64,000 bases of DNA from Jiangella anatolica (GTDB taxonomy: Bacteria; Actinomycetota; Actinomycetes; Jiangellales; Jiangellaceae), in the NCBI RefSeq assembly GCF_003236295.1, contig NZ_POTW01000030.1:1-64000 (forward strand). Direction: 5' to 3'. Below are positions 14,956 to 26,590 of this stretch, one piece after another. The notes under the pieces are model-generated. The model made no database searches and was not told where the DNA came from. It was given only the letters and a program-made list of their open reading frames with translations. Each line of letters opens with the position of its first letter. The stretch's first letter is position 1. Made by a program: the position numbers and the translations under genes.

Positions 14956-15680
14956 GCGTCGAGGTCCGGCGGGCCGGCGACCGGTTCACCACCCCCGGCG
15001 ACGGCGTGCTGTCGCGGCACTCGTTCTCGTTCGGGCCGCACTACGACCCCGGCAACGTCGGGTTCGGGCTGCTCGTCGTGGCCAACGACGACGTCGCCTC
15101 ACCCCGTGGCGGGTACCCGACGCACCCGCACCGCGACGTCGAGATCGTCACGTGGGTGCTGTCCGGCGCGCTGGTCCACCAGGACACGGCCGGTCACGGC
15201 GGTTCGCTGGAGCCGGGCGTCGTGCAGCGGATGAGCGCCGGCCGCGGCGTCCGTCACTCCGAGTTGGCCGCGGCGGCGGGCGCGCGGTTCGTGCAGATGT
15301 GGCTGCCGCCCGGCGCACCCGGCGCCGACCCGTCATACGGTCAGGCCGACGTGACGGCGAACCTGGCAGGTGGAGGGCTGATCCCGGTGGTCAGCGGGCT
15401 GCGGCGGCACGCCGGCTCGGTCGCCGTCGGGCTCGGCCAGCCGGCCGCCGCCCTGCATGTCGCCCGGCTGCGCCCCGGCGACGTGGTGACGCTGCCGTCG
15501 GCGCCGTTCGTGCACGTCTACGTCGCCCGCGGTGGCATCGTCGACGTCGAGACCGCGGGGACGCTGGGGGAGGGCGACGCCGTCCGCGTCACCGACGAGG
15601 GCGGCCGGACGGTGACCGCCCGCGGCGACGCGGAGCTCCTCGTGTGGGAGATGCACGCCGCCGCGGACCTGGTTCGATAG
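14952..15680 (+). CDS. Pirin family protein (cupin)
   Basis: A 242-residue bicupin of the pirin family. The metal-binding segment is intact: HSFSFGPHYDPGNVGFGLL, then HPHRDVEIVTWVLSGALVHQDTAGHGG, supplying His and Glu ligands, then VVQRMSAGRGVRHSE. Pirins bind Fe and may act as quercetin 2,3-dioxygenases or as regulatory partners; in some bacteria they bind pyruvate dehydrogenase, of interest because aceE lies 1.4 kb away on the other strand. It starts at a GTG overlapping the stop of the membrane-protein gene and ends five bases before the next ATG, so the three genes form one unit. Confidence 0.9.
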   Translation: MSVEVRRAGDRFTTPGDGVLSRHSFSFGPHYDPGNVGFGLLVVANDDVASPRGGYPTHPHRDVEIVTWVLSGALVHQDTAGHGGSLEPGVVQRMSAGRGVRHSELAAAAGARFVQMWLPPGAPGADPSYGQADVTANLAGGGLIPVVSGLRRHAGSVAVGLGQPAAALHVARLRPGDVVTLPSAPFVHVYVARGGIVDVETAGTLGEGDAVRVTDEGGRTVTARGDAELLVWEMHAAADLVR

Positions 15681-15684
15681 GGAC

Positions 15685-16035
15685 ATGGCCGTCCCGATCG
15701 CCGACTTCCTCGCCATCGTCGACCGGCTGCCCGAGGCCGGCGGCACCGACTCGGCGAACTGGACGACGTTCCGGGTGCGCGGCAAGACGTTCGGCTACCT
15801 CTGGCCGCGCACCTCCACCGTCGGGCTGAAGCAGACCATCGCCGAGCAGCTCGCGCTGGTGGCCGAGCGCCCGGACGTGTTCGAGATCCAGTTCACCGCC
15901 GGCGGGTTCGGCTGGGTCGTCGTGTACCTCGACCGCATCGAGCTGGACGAGCTGGTGGAGCTGACGTTCGAGGCGTGGCGGCTGACCGCCCCCGCCGACC
16001 TCGTCGACCAGCAGGGCGACCGGCTGCCGCGCTAG
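15685..16035 (+). CDS. MmcQ/YjbR family protein
   Basis: A 116-residue protein of the MmcQ/YjbR fold: [29 protein letters not shown] near the N-terminal third, then [34 protein letters not shown], the family's closing strand and helix with the WR pair. The fold resembles the CyaY/frataxin and Cyan-box type of small alpha/beta proteins; some members are DNA-binding, but no biochemical role is established. It is the third gene of the membrane protein-pirin-YjbR unit and converges on the collagen-like gene 22 bases away. Confidence 0.85.
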   Translation: MAVPIADFLAIVDRLPEAGGTDSANWTTFRVRGKTFGYLWPRTSTVGLKQTIAEQLALVAERPDVFEIQFTAGGFGWVVVYLDRIELDELVELTFEAWRLTAPADLVDQQGDRLPR

Positions 16036-16057
16036 GACTCGCCGCCGGCCGACCCAG

Positions 16058-16492
16058 TCAGGGAACGAGCGTCTCGGCGACGCACTCGCCGATCGTCACC
16101 TCCGGCAGGCCGCTCCAGCACGAGCTCACCAGGGCGGAGCCGGTGAGGTTGCCGCCCGGCGTACCCGGTTCCCCCTGGGGTCCGGGCTCGCCCTGCGGAC
16201 CGGCCGGCCCGGGCTCACCCTGCGGTCCGGCGGGTCCCGCGGGCCCGGCGGGTCCGGTCGCGCCGGCCGGCCCGGCCGGGCCCTGCCGGTTCCAGCTGAT
16301 CGGGTCCTCGGTGCGCCGGCAGCCGTCCGGCCCGTCGACGATGCGGACGTCACCGGCGCCCAGACCGAGCAGGCCGCGGCTCACGCACGCGTGGATCACG
16401 TCGTCGGACGTGGTCGCGGCCATGACCGCGACCGTGCCGCCGCTGACGATCACCGCGGTCGTCGCGACCACGGCGAGCAGGCGGCGGTTCAT
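16058..16492 (-). CDS. Secreted collagen-like protein
   Basis: A 144-residue exported protein. Residues 1 to about 25 are a signal peptide ([24 protein letters not shown]). A short Cys-containing head follows ([16 protein letters not shown], then EDPISWNRQ), an arrangement I know from other actinobacterial collagen-like proteins. Next come 14 uninterrupted Gly-X-Y triplets from GPAGPAGAT to GTP, rich in GEP and GPQ, and a C-terminal Cys pair (SSCWSG and [10 protein letters not shown]). Triplet runs of this kind form trimeric collagen helices, so a short rod with disulfide-linked ends is likely. Its ATG overlaps the stop of the tail-tube-like gene upstream (ATGA), so the two are co-translated and probably act together outside the cell. 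Confidence 0.85.
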   Translation of the reverse strand: MNRRLLAVVATTAVIVSGGTVAVMAATTSDDVIHACVSRGLLGLGAGDVRIVDGPDGCRRTEDPISWNRQGPAGPAGATGPAGPAGPAGPQGEPGPAGPQGEPGPQGEPGTPGGNLTGSALVSSCWSGLPEVTIGECVAETLVP

Positions 16493-16995
16493 GGGAGCCG
16501 CTCCACGTGGTCGGCGACGATCGTGACGACCTCGAGCAGCAGGCCGCTGCCGTCGCCGGCGTCGACGTAGGTGAGCTCGCTCGGCCAGGCCTTCTCGTAG
16601 GCGAACCCGGTGATCGGCTCGCCGGCCGTGTCGTACAAGGTGAGAGTGACGTCCTTGCGGGCGTCGGGCGCCCCGGCGAGCAGCAGCTGCTGCCACGCCA
16701 CGAGCGTGTCGTCGTCGGTGACCACCCGGGTGCACACGAGCTCGTGGTCACGGCGCTCGCCGGGCAGCTTGATCGTCGTGATCTGGCCGTCCGGGCCCGT
16801 CACCCGCTGCTCGACGACCTCGGTGGCCGTGCCGAGCCCGACGCACTGCTGCAGGCGCAACCCGGCGCCGTCGAGGCTGAGCTGGTAGCTGACGGCGCTC
16901 GGCGTCGACTGGGCGACGCTGGGCGTGGACGCGCTCAGGACCAAGGCCGTCGCGGCGGCGACGGCGGCCCAGGCGACCGGTGTGACCTTTCGCAT
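16489..16995 (-). CDS. Secreted phage tail-tube-like (T4 gp19-fold) protein
   Basis: A 168-residue protein with a clear signal peptide (residues 1 to about 29, ending SVAQS). The mature part follows the T4 gp19/Hcp-like tail-tube pattern along its whole length: [10 protein letters not shown], then TEVVEQR with a G-rich turn, [48 protein letters not shown], and [16 protein letters not shown]. In cytoplasmic tail-tube proteins these match the W-x-W/I, L-L-D-E-x-G, N-A-W-P and E-x-x-x-x-H-E-G-L-E-R segments. Those proteins are not exported; this one is, and it has two Cys residues (QQCVG, ELVCT) that could form a disulfide. The next gene, a collagen-like protein, overlaps in ATGA. No sheath, baseplate or spike gene is nearby, so a contractile system is unlikely. 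Confidence 0.7.
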   Translation of the reverse strand: MRKVTPVAWAAVAAATALVLSASTPSVAQSTPSAVSYQLSLDGAGLRLQQCVGLGTATEVVEQRVTGPDGQITTIKLPGERRDHELVCTRVVTDDDTLVAWQQLLLAGAPDARKDVTLTLYDTAGEPITGFAYEKAWPSELTYVDAGDGSGLLLEVVTIVADHVERLP

Positions 16996-17109
16996 GGCGA
17001 ACCCCCTCTGGGTGAACCGGTGCTCCGCCGGCGGTCGCGGCGGATCGGCGGATCCAGCAAAGCGGGTCGATCTTGCGAAGGTGAGGGGTTCGCCGGAATT
17101 CGGACGGCT

Positions 17110-19857
<2,748 letters not shown>

Positions 19858-20094
19858 GACTGTCCCTTCGTGATGGTCACTGGTTCCTATCCTGCTCGCT
19901 CGGCGGCCGTACGTCACATTCGCATGCGCGGACGTCTTTCCAAGCGCGCTGGGCAGGGGCACCATAGGCCCGTTCGGGTGAGCGTGTCAGGCTTGGTCTG
20001 GCGGGTTCACTTGCGCGAGAGCGCGTCCTTGGGTGGACTACAGCAAACGCGGTACGCAGGGGGCGGGCCGCGACGACTGCGAGGAGGACGATCG

Positions 20095-20529
20095 GTGGGC
20101 CAGATCGCGGGCCACTCGGACCAGAACGACGGGCCGGCCGCCAAGCTCGGCTTCCGGCCCGACCAAGTGGTCCTGGAGCTCGGCTGGGACGAGGACTGCG
20201 ATGACGATCTGCGTATCGACATCGAGGAAGTCACCGGCAACGAGCTGCTCGACGGCGAGTCCGGCGAGGTCGCTGACGTGGTGCTGCAGTGGTGGCGTGA
20301 CGACGACGGCGATCTCGCCGACGCCCTGGTCGACGCGACCACGGACCTCGCTCCCGGCGGTGTGGTGTGGCTGCTGACGCCGAAGGTGGGCCGCGACGGC
20401 GCCGTCGAGGCCAGCGACATCGCCGACGCCGCGCTGACCGCCGGCCTGTCCACGACGTCCACCGTGTCGGCGGCCGAGGAGTGGTCCGGCACCAAGCTGG
20501 TCGCACCCAAGGGGTCGGCCCGCAAGTGA
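20095..20529 (+). CDS. DUF3052 domain-containing protein
   Basis: A 144-residue acidic protein of the actinobacterial DUF3052 family: LGFRPDQVVLELGWDEDCDDDLRIDIEEVTG, then VVLQWWRDDDGDLADALVDA and GGVVWLLTPK, close to family consensus. The function is unknown. It starts at a GTG with GAGGAGG seven bases upstream, and its stop overlaps the GTG of the peroxiredoxin gene (GTGA). The conserved placement between aceE and ahpE suggests a role in central metabolism or redox defence, but this is only positional. The dense Asp/Glu content would suit metal or basic-protein binding. Confidence 0.88.
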   Translation: MGQIAGHSDQNDGPAAKLGFRPDQVVLELGWDEDCDDDLRIDIEEVTGNELLDGESGEVADVVLQWWRDDDGDLADALVDATTDLAPGGVVWLLTPKVGRDGAVEASDIADAALTAGLSTTSTVSAAEEWSGTKLVAPKGSARK

Positions 20530-20987
20530 GCCTGGTCGGTGCCCCGGCACCGGACTTCGAACTGCCGGACCAGCACGGTTCGGCAGTCCGGCTCTCCTCG
20601 CTGCGCGGCCGTCCGGTCGTGCTGGCGTTCTTCCCGTTCGCGTTCACCGGAGTGTGCACCGGCGAGCTGACCGCGATCCGCGACACCCTGATCCCGGCCG
20701 TCGGCGAGACGGCGCACGTCCTGGCCGTCTCGTGCGACTCCATGTTCTCCCAGCGCGTCTTCGCCGAGACGGCCGGGCTGGACTTTCCGCTGTTGTCGGA
20801 CTTCTGGCCACATGGGGCGGTTGCGTCGGCGTACGGTGTCTTCGATCACGACCGCGGCTGCGCCGTACGAGGTACCTTCGTAGTGGACGCAGGGGGGACC
20901 GTCCGCTGGGACGTCGTCAACGCGCTTCCCGATGCCCGGGAAGTCGACGACTACCGGCGCGTGCTGAGCTCGCTCGGCGCGGCCTGA
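20526..20987 (+). CDS. AhpE-type peroxiredoxin
   Basis: A 153-residue thioredoxin-fold peroxidase that reduces organic peroxides and peroxynitrite. The peroxidatic Cys44 sits in AFTGVCTGEL, with the family Thr three residues before it; FFPFAFTG and LLSDFWPHGAVASAYGVFD are typical of the AhpE subgroup. Two more Cys residues occur (AVSCDS, RGCAVRG), neither in the standard resolving position, so mycothiol or mycoredoxin probably recycles it as in mycobacterial AhpE. It is co-translated with the DUF3052 gene through a GTGA overlap. Confidence 0.92.
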   Translation: MSLVGAPAPDFELPDQHGSAVRLSSLRGRPVVLAFFPFAFTGVCTGELTAIRDTLIPAVGETAHVLAVSCDSMFSQRVFAETAGLDFPLLSDFWPHGAVASAYGVFDHDRGCAVRGTFVVDAGGTVRWDVVNALPDAREVDDYRRVLSSLGAA

Positions 20988-21046
20988 CGGTCCGGGCGAC
21001 CTCCGGCGTCCGCAGGTCATGTACAGAGCAGGAAGGGAGCTCGACC

Positions 21047-21508
21047 GTGCCGTGCTACCGCTGTGGCGCCCGCCAGTCCGACCCGGCCCGGGGGACGAAC
21101 CTGTGGGTGCGCGGGGTCCGCGCCGATGAGCAGGTGCTGATCTGCCCCGACTGCCAGCAGAACAAGGGCTGGTCGGCCGACCTCGACCACTGCTCGGTCT
21201 GCGGCGCCACCACGCTGGTGCGCCGGCTCGGGCACACCGTCTGCCGCTCCTGCGAGGCGTCGGCCACGGCCGAGTTCCTCGCCGTCGAGACGACGATGGA
21301 CCGCGGCTTCGCGATCCGGATGCCCGGCCCCGGCCGGCACCGCCGCACCGACAGCCGCGACCTCTCCGCCGACGTCGCCAGCGCCATCGACCGAGTCCTC
21401 GGCCGCGCGCCGGCCCGGCCCACGCAGTCGGCCATCGCCGACGCGCTGGCCACGCCCACGGTGACCACCCAGGAACAGGAGAAGGTCCAGTCCGAAGGCG
21501 CCGGCTGA
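21047..21508 (+). CDS. Zinc-ribbon protein with four CxxC knuckles
   Basis: A 153-residue protein. The first 75 residues hold four CxxC pairs (CYRCGA, CPDCQQ, CSVCGA, CRSCEA), which should bind two zinc ions. The remainder is polar, with LSADVASAIDRVLGR as the only obvious helix and an acidic tail. I know similar proteins from other actinomycetes as uncharacterised zinc ribbons; nucleic-acid or protein binding is the usual guess. The GTG start has GGAAGGGAG upstream. It lies 59 bases after the peroxiredoxin gene and 55 bases before tRNA-Val. Confidence 0.8.
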   Translation: MPCYRCGARQSDPARGTNLWVRGVRADEQVLICPDCQQNKGWSADLDHCSVCGATTLVRRLGHTVCRSCEASATAEFLAVETTMDRGFAIRMPGPGRHRRTDSRDLSADVASAIDRVLGRAPARPTQSAIADALATPTVTTQEQEKVQSEGAG

Positions 21509-21563
21509 GCCGATTTCGGCGTCCCGCCGTCTCCCCGATACCCTGACCCTTCGCACGTCGACG

Positions 21564-21635
21564 GGGCGCATAGCTCAGCGGTAGAGCACTGGTCTTACAA
21601 ACCAGGGGTCGCAGGTTCGAACCCTGCTGCGCCCA
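21564..21635 (+). tRNA. tRNA-Val (anticodon TAC)
   Basis: A complete 72-base cloverleaf. The acceptor stem GGGCGCA pairs with TGCGCCC; the D arm is GCTC-AGCGGTA-GAGC; the anticodon stem CTGGT/ACCAG encloses CTTACAA, giving anticodon TAC for the GTA codon; the T arm is GCAGG-TTCGAAC-CCTGC. The discriminator is A and no full CCA is encoded. The 3' 33 bases recur with two mismatches at 39049-39081 and partly at 21724-21742, marking this gene as a probable integration site. Confidence 0.97.
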
Positions 21636-21723
21636 CCCGATTGACCTGCATCGATCCTTCCTGTACACAGCGAGATCGTCACATGTGTCACTCTGGTTGA
21701 CTCCATCTCGCACCACGCTGGAC

Positions 21724-21742
21724 CCAGGGGTCGAGAGTTCGA
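21724..21742. repeat. Partial copy of the tRNA-Val 3' region (att remnant candidate)
   Basis: CCAGGGGTCGAGAGTTCGA matches the tRNA-Val sequence CCAGGGGTCGCAGGTTCGA at 16 of 19 positions, about 120 bases downstream. It lacks the acceptor-stem part. It may be a scar of an earlier integration or loss event at the tRNA; chance similarity cannot be excluded for so short a match. Confidence 0.35.
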
Positions 21743-21868
21743 CATGGGATGTCAGCGAGGAGGCCGACGGTGACAGACCGACGTCGGCCCTGTGAACGGC
21801 ACCGATCCGTGTCCGCGGCAGGCGTCCGGTTGTCATGCTGATGCTCAGTAGGACGGTGGTGGACCTGC

Positions 21869-22324
21869 TCAGTCGTCCTCGAGAATCAAGTGGATCTCGG
21901 TGTCGTCTCGGCTGAGGTGGAAGTCGTCGTCGGTCCGGTCGAACCTGGGCCGGGACGTCAGGAACGATGTCAGCCACCGGTCCTGCTCCTCGAGGGCGTC
22001 GTCGCATGCCTGGAGGGTGGAGGCCAGTTGGTCGAGGACCAGCTCGTGGTCGTCGATGGATGCCCTCCCCCGCAAGGTGTTGCAGCCGGCGTCGACGCTG
22101 ACCGAGTCGGTGGTGAACGACATCGTGATCCGTGATCCTGGGACGATGTCCCGATCGGGGTCGACGATCCGGTCCGCCGCCAGGGTGCGACCGTCGAGGT
22201 CGCCCAGGTCGGGGACCACGGAAAGGCCGTATTCGACGTCGCGGCCGGTGCCATCCACGCACGAGGCGAGCAGCAGCACTGTCGACAGTCCGGCGGCGGT
22301 CAGCGCGCGCGAGATGATCGGCAT
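21869..22324 (-). CDS. META-domain lipoprotein
   Basis: A 151-residue lipoprotein: N-terminal hydrophobic stretch and lipobox LLLASC, then a single META domain (HslJ-like) from about residue 55 to the end. Its signature is readable as GCNTLRGRASIDDHELVLDQLASTLQACDDALEEQDRWLTSFL. META domains in Gram-positive lipoproteins are surface proteins of unknown role, sometimes linked to motility or antibiotic stress. Its ATG is one base after the arcA stop, so it is the last gene of the nhaC-arcD-arcA operon, an unusual partner for arginine deiminase. It is the first gene inside the proposed tRNA-bounded island. Confidence 0.8.
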   Translation of the reverse strand: MPIISRALTAAGLSTVLLLASCVDGTGRDVEYGLSVVPDLGDLDGRTLAADRIVDPDRDIVPGSRITMSFTTDSVSVDAGCNTLRGRASIDDHELVLDQLASTLQACDDALEEQDRWLTSFLTSRPRFDRTDDDFHLSRDDTEIHLILEDD

Positions 22325-22325
22325 G

Positions 22326-23582
22326 TCAGAACTCCACCGGCTCGCGAATGATCGGACAGGTCATGCAATGGCCGCCGCCGCGGCCGCGGCCGAGTTCGGC
22401 GCCGACAATGGTGACGACCTCCACGCCGGCCTTGCGCAACAGGGTGTTGGTCCGCGTGTTGCGGTCGTAGGTGAAGACCACGCCCGGTTCCACGGCGACG
22501 GCGTTGTTGCCGCTGTCCCACTGCTGGCGCTCGGACTCGTAGACGTCACCCCCGGTGGCGATCACCCGCAGCTCGGGCAGCCCGAGTGCCCCGGCCACCA
22601 CGTCGACGAACGACCGGGTGCCCTCGTCGGTGACCTCTACCCCCGGGGTGGTGTCGCTCGGCCGGAGAGAGAACGCGTGGACCCGGTCCATGATGGTCGG
22701 GTGGAGCGTGACGATGTCGCGGTCGACGAAGGTGAACACGGTGTCGAGGTGCATCGCCGACCGTAGTTTCGGCATGCCGGCGACCACCACACGCTCGGCC
22801 ACGCCGCGGGCGAAGAGTGTGGCGGCGACCTGGGTGATCGCCTGGCGTGAGGTCCGTTCGCTCATGCCCATCAGCACCACGCCGTTGCCGACAGGCATGA
22901 TGTCGCCGCCTTCGAACGTGGACCGGCCCCAGCTCTGTTCGGGGTCGCCCCACCACACGGTGGAGCCGGCGAAGTCCGGATGGAAGGTGTAGATCGCCTT
23001 CATCAGCAGGGTCTCGTCGTGTCGGGCCGGCCAGTACAACGGGTTCAACGTCATCCCTCCGTAGAGCCAGCACGTGGTGTCCCGCGTATACAGGGTGTTC
23101 GGCAGCGGCGGCATCAGGTACTCGCGGACACCGGTCGACTCCCGGGCAAGAGCGACGTAGCCGGGCCGGAAGTCCGCGGGCAGGTCCGACGTTGCCAATC
23201 CGCCGATCAGGAACTCCGCGAGCTGTCGCGGTGCGAGCGACTCCAGGAAGGCGACGGTGTCGTCGACGAGACCGAGGCCGACGTCGTTGGCGACGATCTT
23301 GCGGTCGAGCAGCCAGGACCGCGCCTCCGGGATCGCCATCGTCTGGGCCAGCAGGTCGTGCAGCTCGACGACCTCGACGCCGCGGACGGTCAGCTTGTTC
23401 ACGAAGTCGGCGTGGTCGCGCTGAGCGTTCTCGACCCACATGACGTCGTCGAACAGCAGGTCGTCGGCGTTGGTCGGCGTCAGCCGGCGGTGCGCGAGCC
23501 CGGGTGCGCAGACGAGCACCTTGTGCAGCCGACCGACCTCGGAGTGCACCCCGTATTTCTCGCTCTGGTTCTGGGTGGTCAT
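22326..23582 (-). CDS. arcA: Arginine deiminase
   Basis: A 418-residue enzyme that hydrolyses L-arginine to L-citrulline and ammonia. The nucleophile is Cys406 in [10 protein letters not shown], the same length and position as the well-studied Pseudomonas enzyme. The substrate-binding motifs [21 protein letters not shown] and [13 protein letters not shown] are intact. The ATG at 23582 has GGGAG just upstream. It lies downstream of an APC-type antiporter and a NhaC-type transporter. No ornithine carbamoyltransferase (arcB) or carbamate kinase (arcC) gene is present, so this operon alone would export or store citrulline and release ammonia rather than make ATP. A urea or pH role is more likely than fermentation. 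Confidence 0.96.
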   Translation of the reverse strand: MTTQNQSEKYGVHSEVGRLHKVLVCAPGLAHRRLTPTNADDLLFDDVMWVENAQRDHADFVNKLTVRGVEVVELHDLLAQTMAIPEARSWLLDRKIVANDVGLGLVDDTVAFLESLAPRQLAEFLIGGLATSDLPADFRPGYVALARESTGVREYLMPPLPNTLYTRDTTCWLYGGMTLNPLYWPARHDETLLMKAIYTFHPDFAGSTVWWGDPEQSWGRSTFEGGDIMPVGNGVVLMGMSERTSRQAITQVAATLFARGVAERVVVAGMPKLRSAMHLDTVFTFVDRDIVTLHPTIMDRVHAFSLRPSDTTPGVEVTDEGTRSFVDVVAGALGLPELRVIATGGDVYESERQQWDSGNNAVAVEPGVVFTYDRNTRTNTLLRKAGVEVVTIVGAELGRGRGGGHCMTCPIIREPVEF

Positions 23583-23631
23583 GGGTCTCCCTTTCTCGGC
23601 GGCCTGCGGTGTGGCATCGCGTCGCCGCCGT

Positions 23632-25071
23632 TCAGATGGTGATGGCGCCGGTGGCGAGGGCGACGACGCCGGCGACGGCGCCGCAGATCGAGATGGCGAG
23701 GATGACGAGCTCGACAGGCGCGAACATCCGCCGGCCCTGTTCGCGGCGGGCCATGACGAACAGGATCGTCGCGGGCGCGTAGATGATGAACGACAGCAGG
23801 ATGAACTTGGGGCCCGCCGCATAGAGCAGGAACGCGGTGTAGAGGGTGGCGACGGCGCCGACGATCAGTTCGCGGCCGTGCCCGCGAGGATTCTCGACGT
23901 ACGTCTCCCGGGTCAGAGCCAGTTTGAGCGCGTACCCGGCGGCGAACAGGAACGGGATGAGGGTCAACGCGCTGGTGAGGTCGAGGGCGAAGTTGAACGC
24001 GTCCGCGGAGAACATGGTGACGACGAGCATGACCTGGACGAGGATCGTCGACATCAGCAGCGCCGGGCCGGGGACGTCGACGTCACTGATCTTGTTCAGG
24101 AACCGCGGCATGTCGTCGTCTTTCGCCGCGACGTACAGCACCTCCGCGGCCATCAGCGTCCATGCCAGGTAGGCGCCCAGCACCGAGACGATCAACCCGA
24201 CGCTGACGAAGACCGCGCCCCACTCGCCGACCGCCGCCTGGAGCACACCGCCCATGGACGGCTGCCGCAGATCCGCTATCTCGTTGTACGGCAGGATGCC
24301 GTACGACACGATGGTGACGGACGCGAAGACGCTGAAGACCGCAAGGAAGCCGAGCACGGTCGCCCGGCCGACGTCCTTGCGTCGCTTCGCGTGGCGGGAG
24401 TAGACGCTCGCGCCCTCGACGCCGAGGAACACGAACACGGTGACCAGCATCGTGCCGGTGACCTGGTCGTAGAGCGATCCCACATCGCTGTCGCCGCTCC
24501 AGTTGTCGGCGAAGACCTCGGGATCGAGCGCGAACAGCGCCAGGACGACGAACACGAGGATGGGGATGACCTTGGCGACGGTGACGATCCGGTTGATCGC
24601 CGCCGCGTCCTTCACACCGCGCCGGATCAGCAGGTAGAACAGCCACACCCCCGCCGTTGAGAGCGCGAGCGAGAGCAGGGTGTCGCCGTCGCCGAGGGCC
24701 GGGACGACGGCGCCCACCGTCGACATGATCAGGATCCAGTACGTGACGTTGCCGGCGCAGGCGCTGGCCCAGTATCCGAAGGCGGAGAAGAAGCCGATGT
24801 ATTCACCGAATCCGGCCTTGGCATAGGCGTAGACACCGGCATCGAGGTCCGGCTTGCGGACGGCGAGGGTCTGGAAGACGAAGGCGAGCATCAACATGCC
24901 CGTGCCGGCGATGACCCACGCGATCAGGGCTCCGGCGATGCCGGTCTCCTGGGCGAACCGAGACGGCAGCGAGAAGACTCCAGCACCCACCATCGAGCCG
25001 ACGACCATCGCGGTGATGGTGACGAACGTCAGCTGTTGCGCCGACGGCTTCGCTATCTCGGTGCCGGCCAT
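23632..25071 (-). CDS. arcD: APC-superfamily arginine antiporter (ArcD/YdgF type)
   Basis: A 479-residue amino-acid/polyamine antiporter with about 12-13 membrane segments. [22 protein letters not shown] in the first helix is the unwound glycine motif that binds the amino-acid backbone; [30 protein letters not shown] and [19 protein letters not shown] are typical of the arginine/ornithine antiporter branch. It lies 49 bases upstream of arcA. Without arcB here, exchange of arginine for citrulline is as plausible as exchange for ornithine. In the same operon as nhaC. Confidence 0.9.
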   Translation of the reverse strand: MAGTEIAKPSAQQLTFVTITAMVVGSMVGAGVFSLPSRFAQETGIAGALIAWVIAGTGMLMLAFVFQTLAVRKPDLDAGVYAYAKAGFGEYIGFFSAFGYWASACAGNVTYWILIMSTVGAVVPALGDGDTLLSLALSTAGVWLFYLLIRRGVKDAAAINRIVTVAKVIPILVFVVLALFALDPEVFADNWSGDSDVGSLYDQVTGTMLVTVFVFLGVEGASVYSRHAKRRKDVGRATVLGFLAVFSVFASVTIVSYGILPYNEIADLRQPSMGGVLQAAVGEWGAVFVSVGLIVSVLGAYLAWTLMAAEVLYVAAKDDDMPRFLNKISDVDVPGPALLMSTILVQVMLVVTMFSADAFNFALDLTSALTLIPFLFAAGYALKLALTRETYVENPRGHGRELIVGAVATLYTAFLLYAAGPKFILLSFIIYAPATILFVMARREQGRRMFAPVELVILAISICGAVAGVVALATGAITI

Positions 25072-25102
25072 GGGTCCTCCATCCGTTCGACGTCACGCCA
25101 CG

Positions 25103-26590
25103 TCAGGCCGCCGGCTGGTCGGCAGGCGGGTCGGTGACCGGCGGGACATGCTCGATCTTGAATCCGGTGAACCCGTACACCACGCTCAGCACGGGACTAG
25201 CCAGGTTGAAGATGCAGAAGGGCAGATACAGCAGCGTGGACACGCCCAGCACGGCTGACATGAAGGCGCCGCACGAGTTCCACGGCACCAGCGGGGACGT
25301 GACGGTTCCGCTGTCGGCCGCCAGGCGTGACAGGTTGGCTGGGGCCAGCCCGCGCTTGGCGAACTCGGCCCGGAAGACCCGCGTGGGCAGCACCAGCGCG
25401 ATGTACTGGTCCCCGGCGACCACGTTGAGGCCGAACGCGCACGCGAAGACGCTCAGGAACAGTCGGCCCGTGCTCGTGGCCGCCCTGATCAGGGGATCGA
25501 TCAGCCGGGAGATCAGGCCGAACTCCTCGAGCAGCGCCCCGAACGTGACCGCACCGATGATCAGCCACAGCGTGGGAAGCATGCTGTCCATGCCGCCGCG
25601 CGACAGCAGCTGGTCGATCTCGGACAGGCCGGAGTCGATCGTGAAGCCGTTCGCCATGGCGCTCCAGACGCCCTTGATCGACCCGACGACGGCGTTTTCA
25701 GCATCGCCGACGAAGTCGCGCATGACCTCGGGCTGCAGGAACGCGCCGAGGACTCCGGCGAACAGCGCCGAGAACGCGAGCGCGAGCGACGCCGGCACCT
25801 TCCGGATCGACAGGACCGCGAGGAGCACGAGCGGCAGCAGGTTCAACGGGGTGATCCAGTACACCTGGTCCAGCGAGTTCAGCTCGATGGAGGTCGGGAC
25901 GGCGTCTTCGCCGGGGCTGCCCGTCGCGACGCCGAGGACGAGGAAGACCGCGACCGCGATGGCGAAGGCGGGTAGCGACGTCCACACCTGGCGCTTGATG
26001 TGCTCGTAGATGTCGACCTTGACCATCTGCGCGGCCAGGACGGTGGTCTCCGAGAGTGGTGAGGTCTTGTCGCCGAGATACGCGCCCGAGATGACCGCCC
26101 CGGCCGTGATCTCCGGCGAGACGCCGAGCATGGTGGCGATCGCGACCAGGCCGACGCCGATCGTCCCCGCCGTGGTCCACGAGCTGCCGATGCTCAGTGC
26201 CACGACACCGCAGATGATGGCCGCGGCGGCGTAGTACCACCCGGGCGTGAGGACCTGGATCCCGTAGTAGACGAGCGTCGGGATCGTTCCCGACAGATTC
26301 CAGACACCGATGAGGGCGCCGACCGCCAGGAGGATGAAGATCGCACTCGTGACCGAGGCCAGGGCGCCCTGGCCGGCGCTCTGGACCTCCTCCCAGCGGT
26401 GTCCGTTCTTGACGGCGATGAGCGCCGCGACCATGCAGCACAGGACCAGGGCGACCTGGACGGGGCCGTCGAGCGCGTCGAGGCCGAACATCGCGAGCGC
26501 AGCGGCGATGAGGCAGGCGAGCACGGCCAGCGGGATGATGGCGTCGGCGAGTGACGGCGCCCGTACCGGTGATCGCCCAGTCTCCGCCAC
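25103..26590 (-). CDS. nhaC: NhaC-family Na+/H+ antiporter or related exchanger
   Basis: A 495-residue integral membrane protein of the NhaC branch. Visible family segments include SSWTTAGTIGVGLVAIATMLGVSPEITAGAVISGAYLGDKTSPLSETT and, near the C-terminus, DSGTVTSPLVPWNSCGAFM, both close to the NhaC consensus with its acidic and Ser/Thr ion-binding residues. GTG start, AGGAGGG four bases upstream. It heads the operon that continues with arcD and arcA. NhaC members exchange Na+ for H+ or, in the MleN branch, malate for lactate with ion movement. Together with deiminase ammonia production this suggests pH or sodium balance, though amino-acid exchange is also possible. Confidence 0.88.
   Translation of the reverse strand: MAETGRSPVRAPSLADAIIPLAVLACLIAAALAMFGLDALDGPVQVALVLCCMVAALIAVKNGHRWEEVQSAGQGALASVTSAIFILLAVGALIGVWNLSGTIPTLVYYGIQVLTPGWYYAAAAIICGVVALSIGSSWTTAGTIGVGLVAIATMLGVSPEITAGAVISGAYLGDKTSPLSETTVLAAQMVKVDIYEHIKRQVWTSLPAFAIAVAVFLVLGVATGSPGEDAVPTSIELNSLDQVYWITPLNLLPLVLLAVLSIRKVPASLALAFSALFAGVLGAFLQPEVMRDFVGDAENAVVGSIKGVWSAMANGFTIDSGLSEIDQLLSRGGMDSMLPTLWLIIGAVTFGALLEEFGLISRLIDPLIRAATSTGRLFLSVFACAFGLNVVAGDQYIALVLPTRVFRAEFAKRGLAPANLSRLAADSGTVTSPLVPWNSCGAFMSAVLGVSTLLYLPFCIFNLASPVLSVVYGFTGFKIEHVPPVTDPPADQPAA

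Noticed and set aside
16489-16995. A prophage or contractile injection system
   Set aside because: Only one tail-like protein is present, it has a signal peptide, and the neighbours are core genes.
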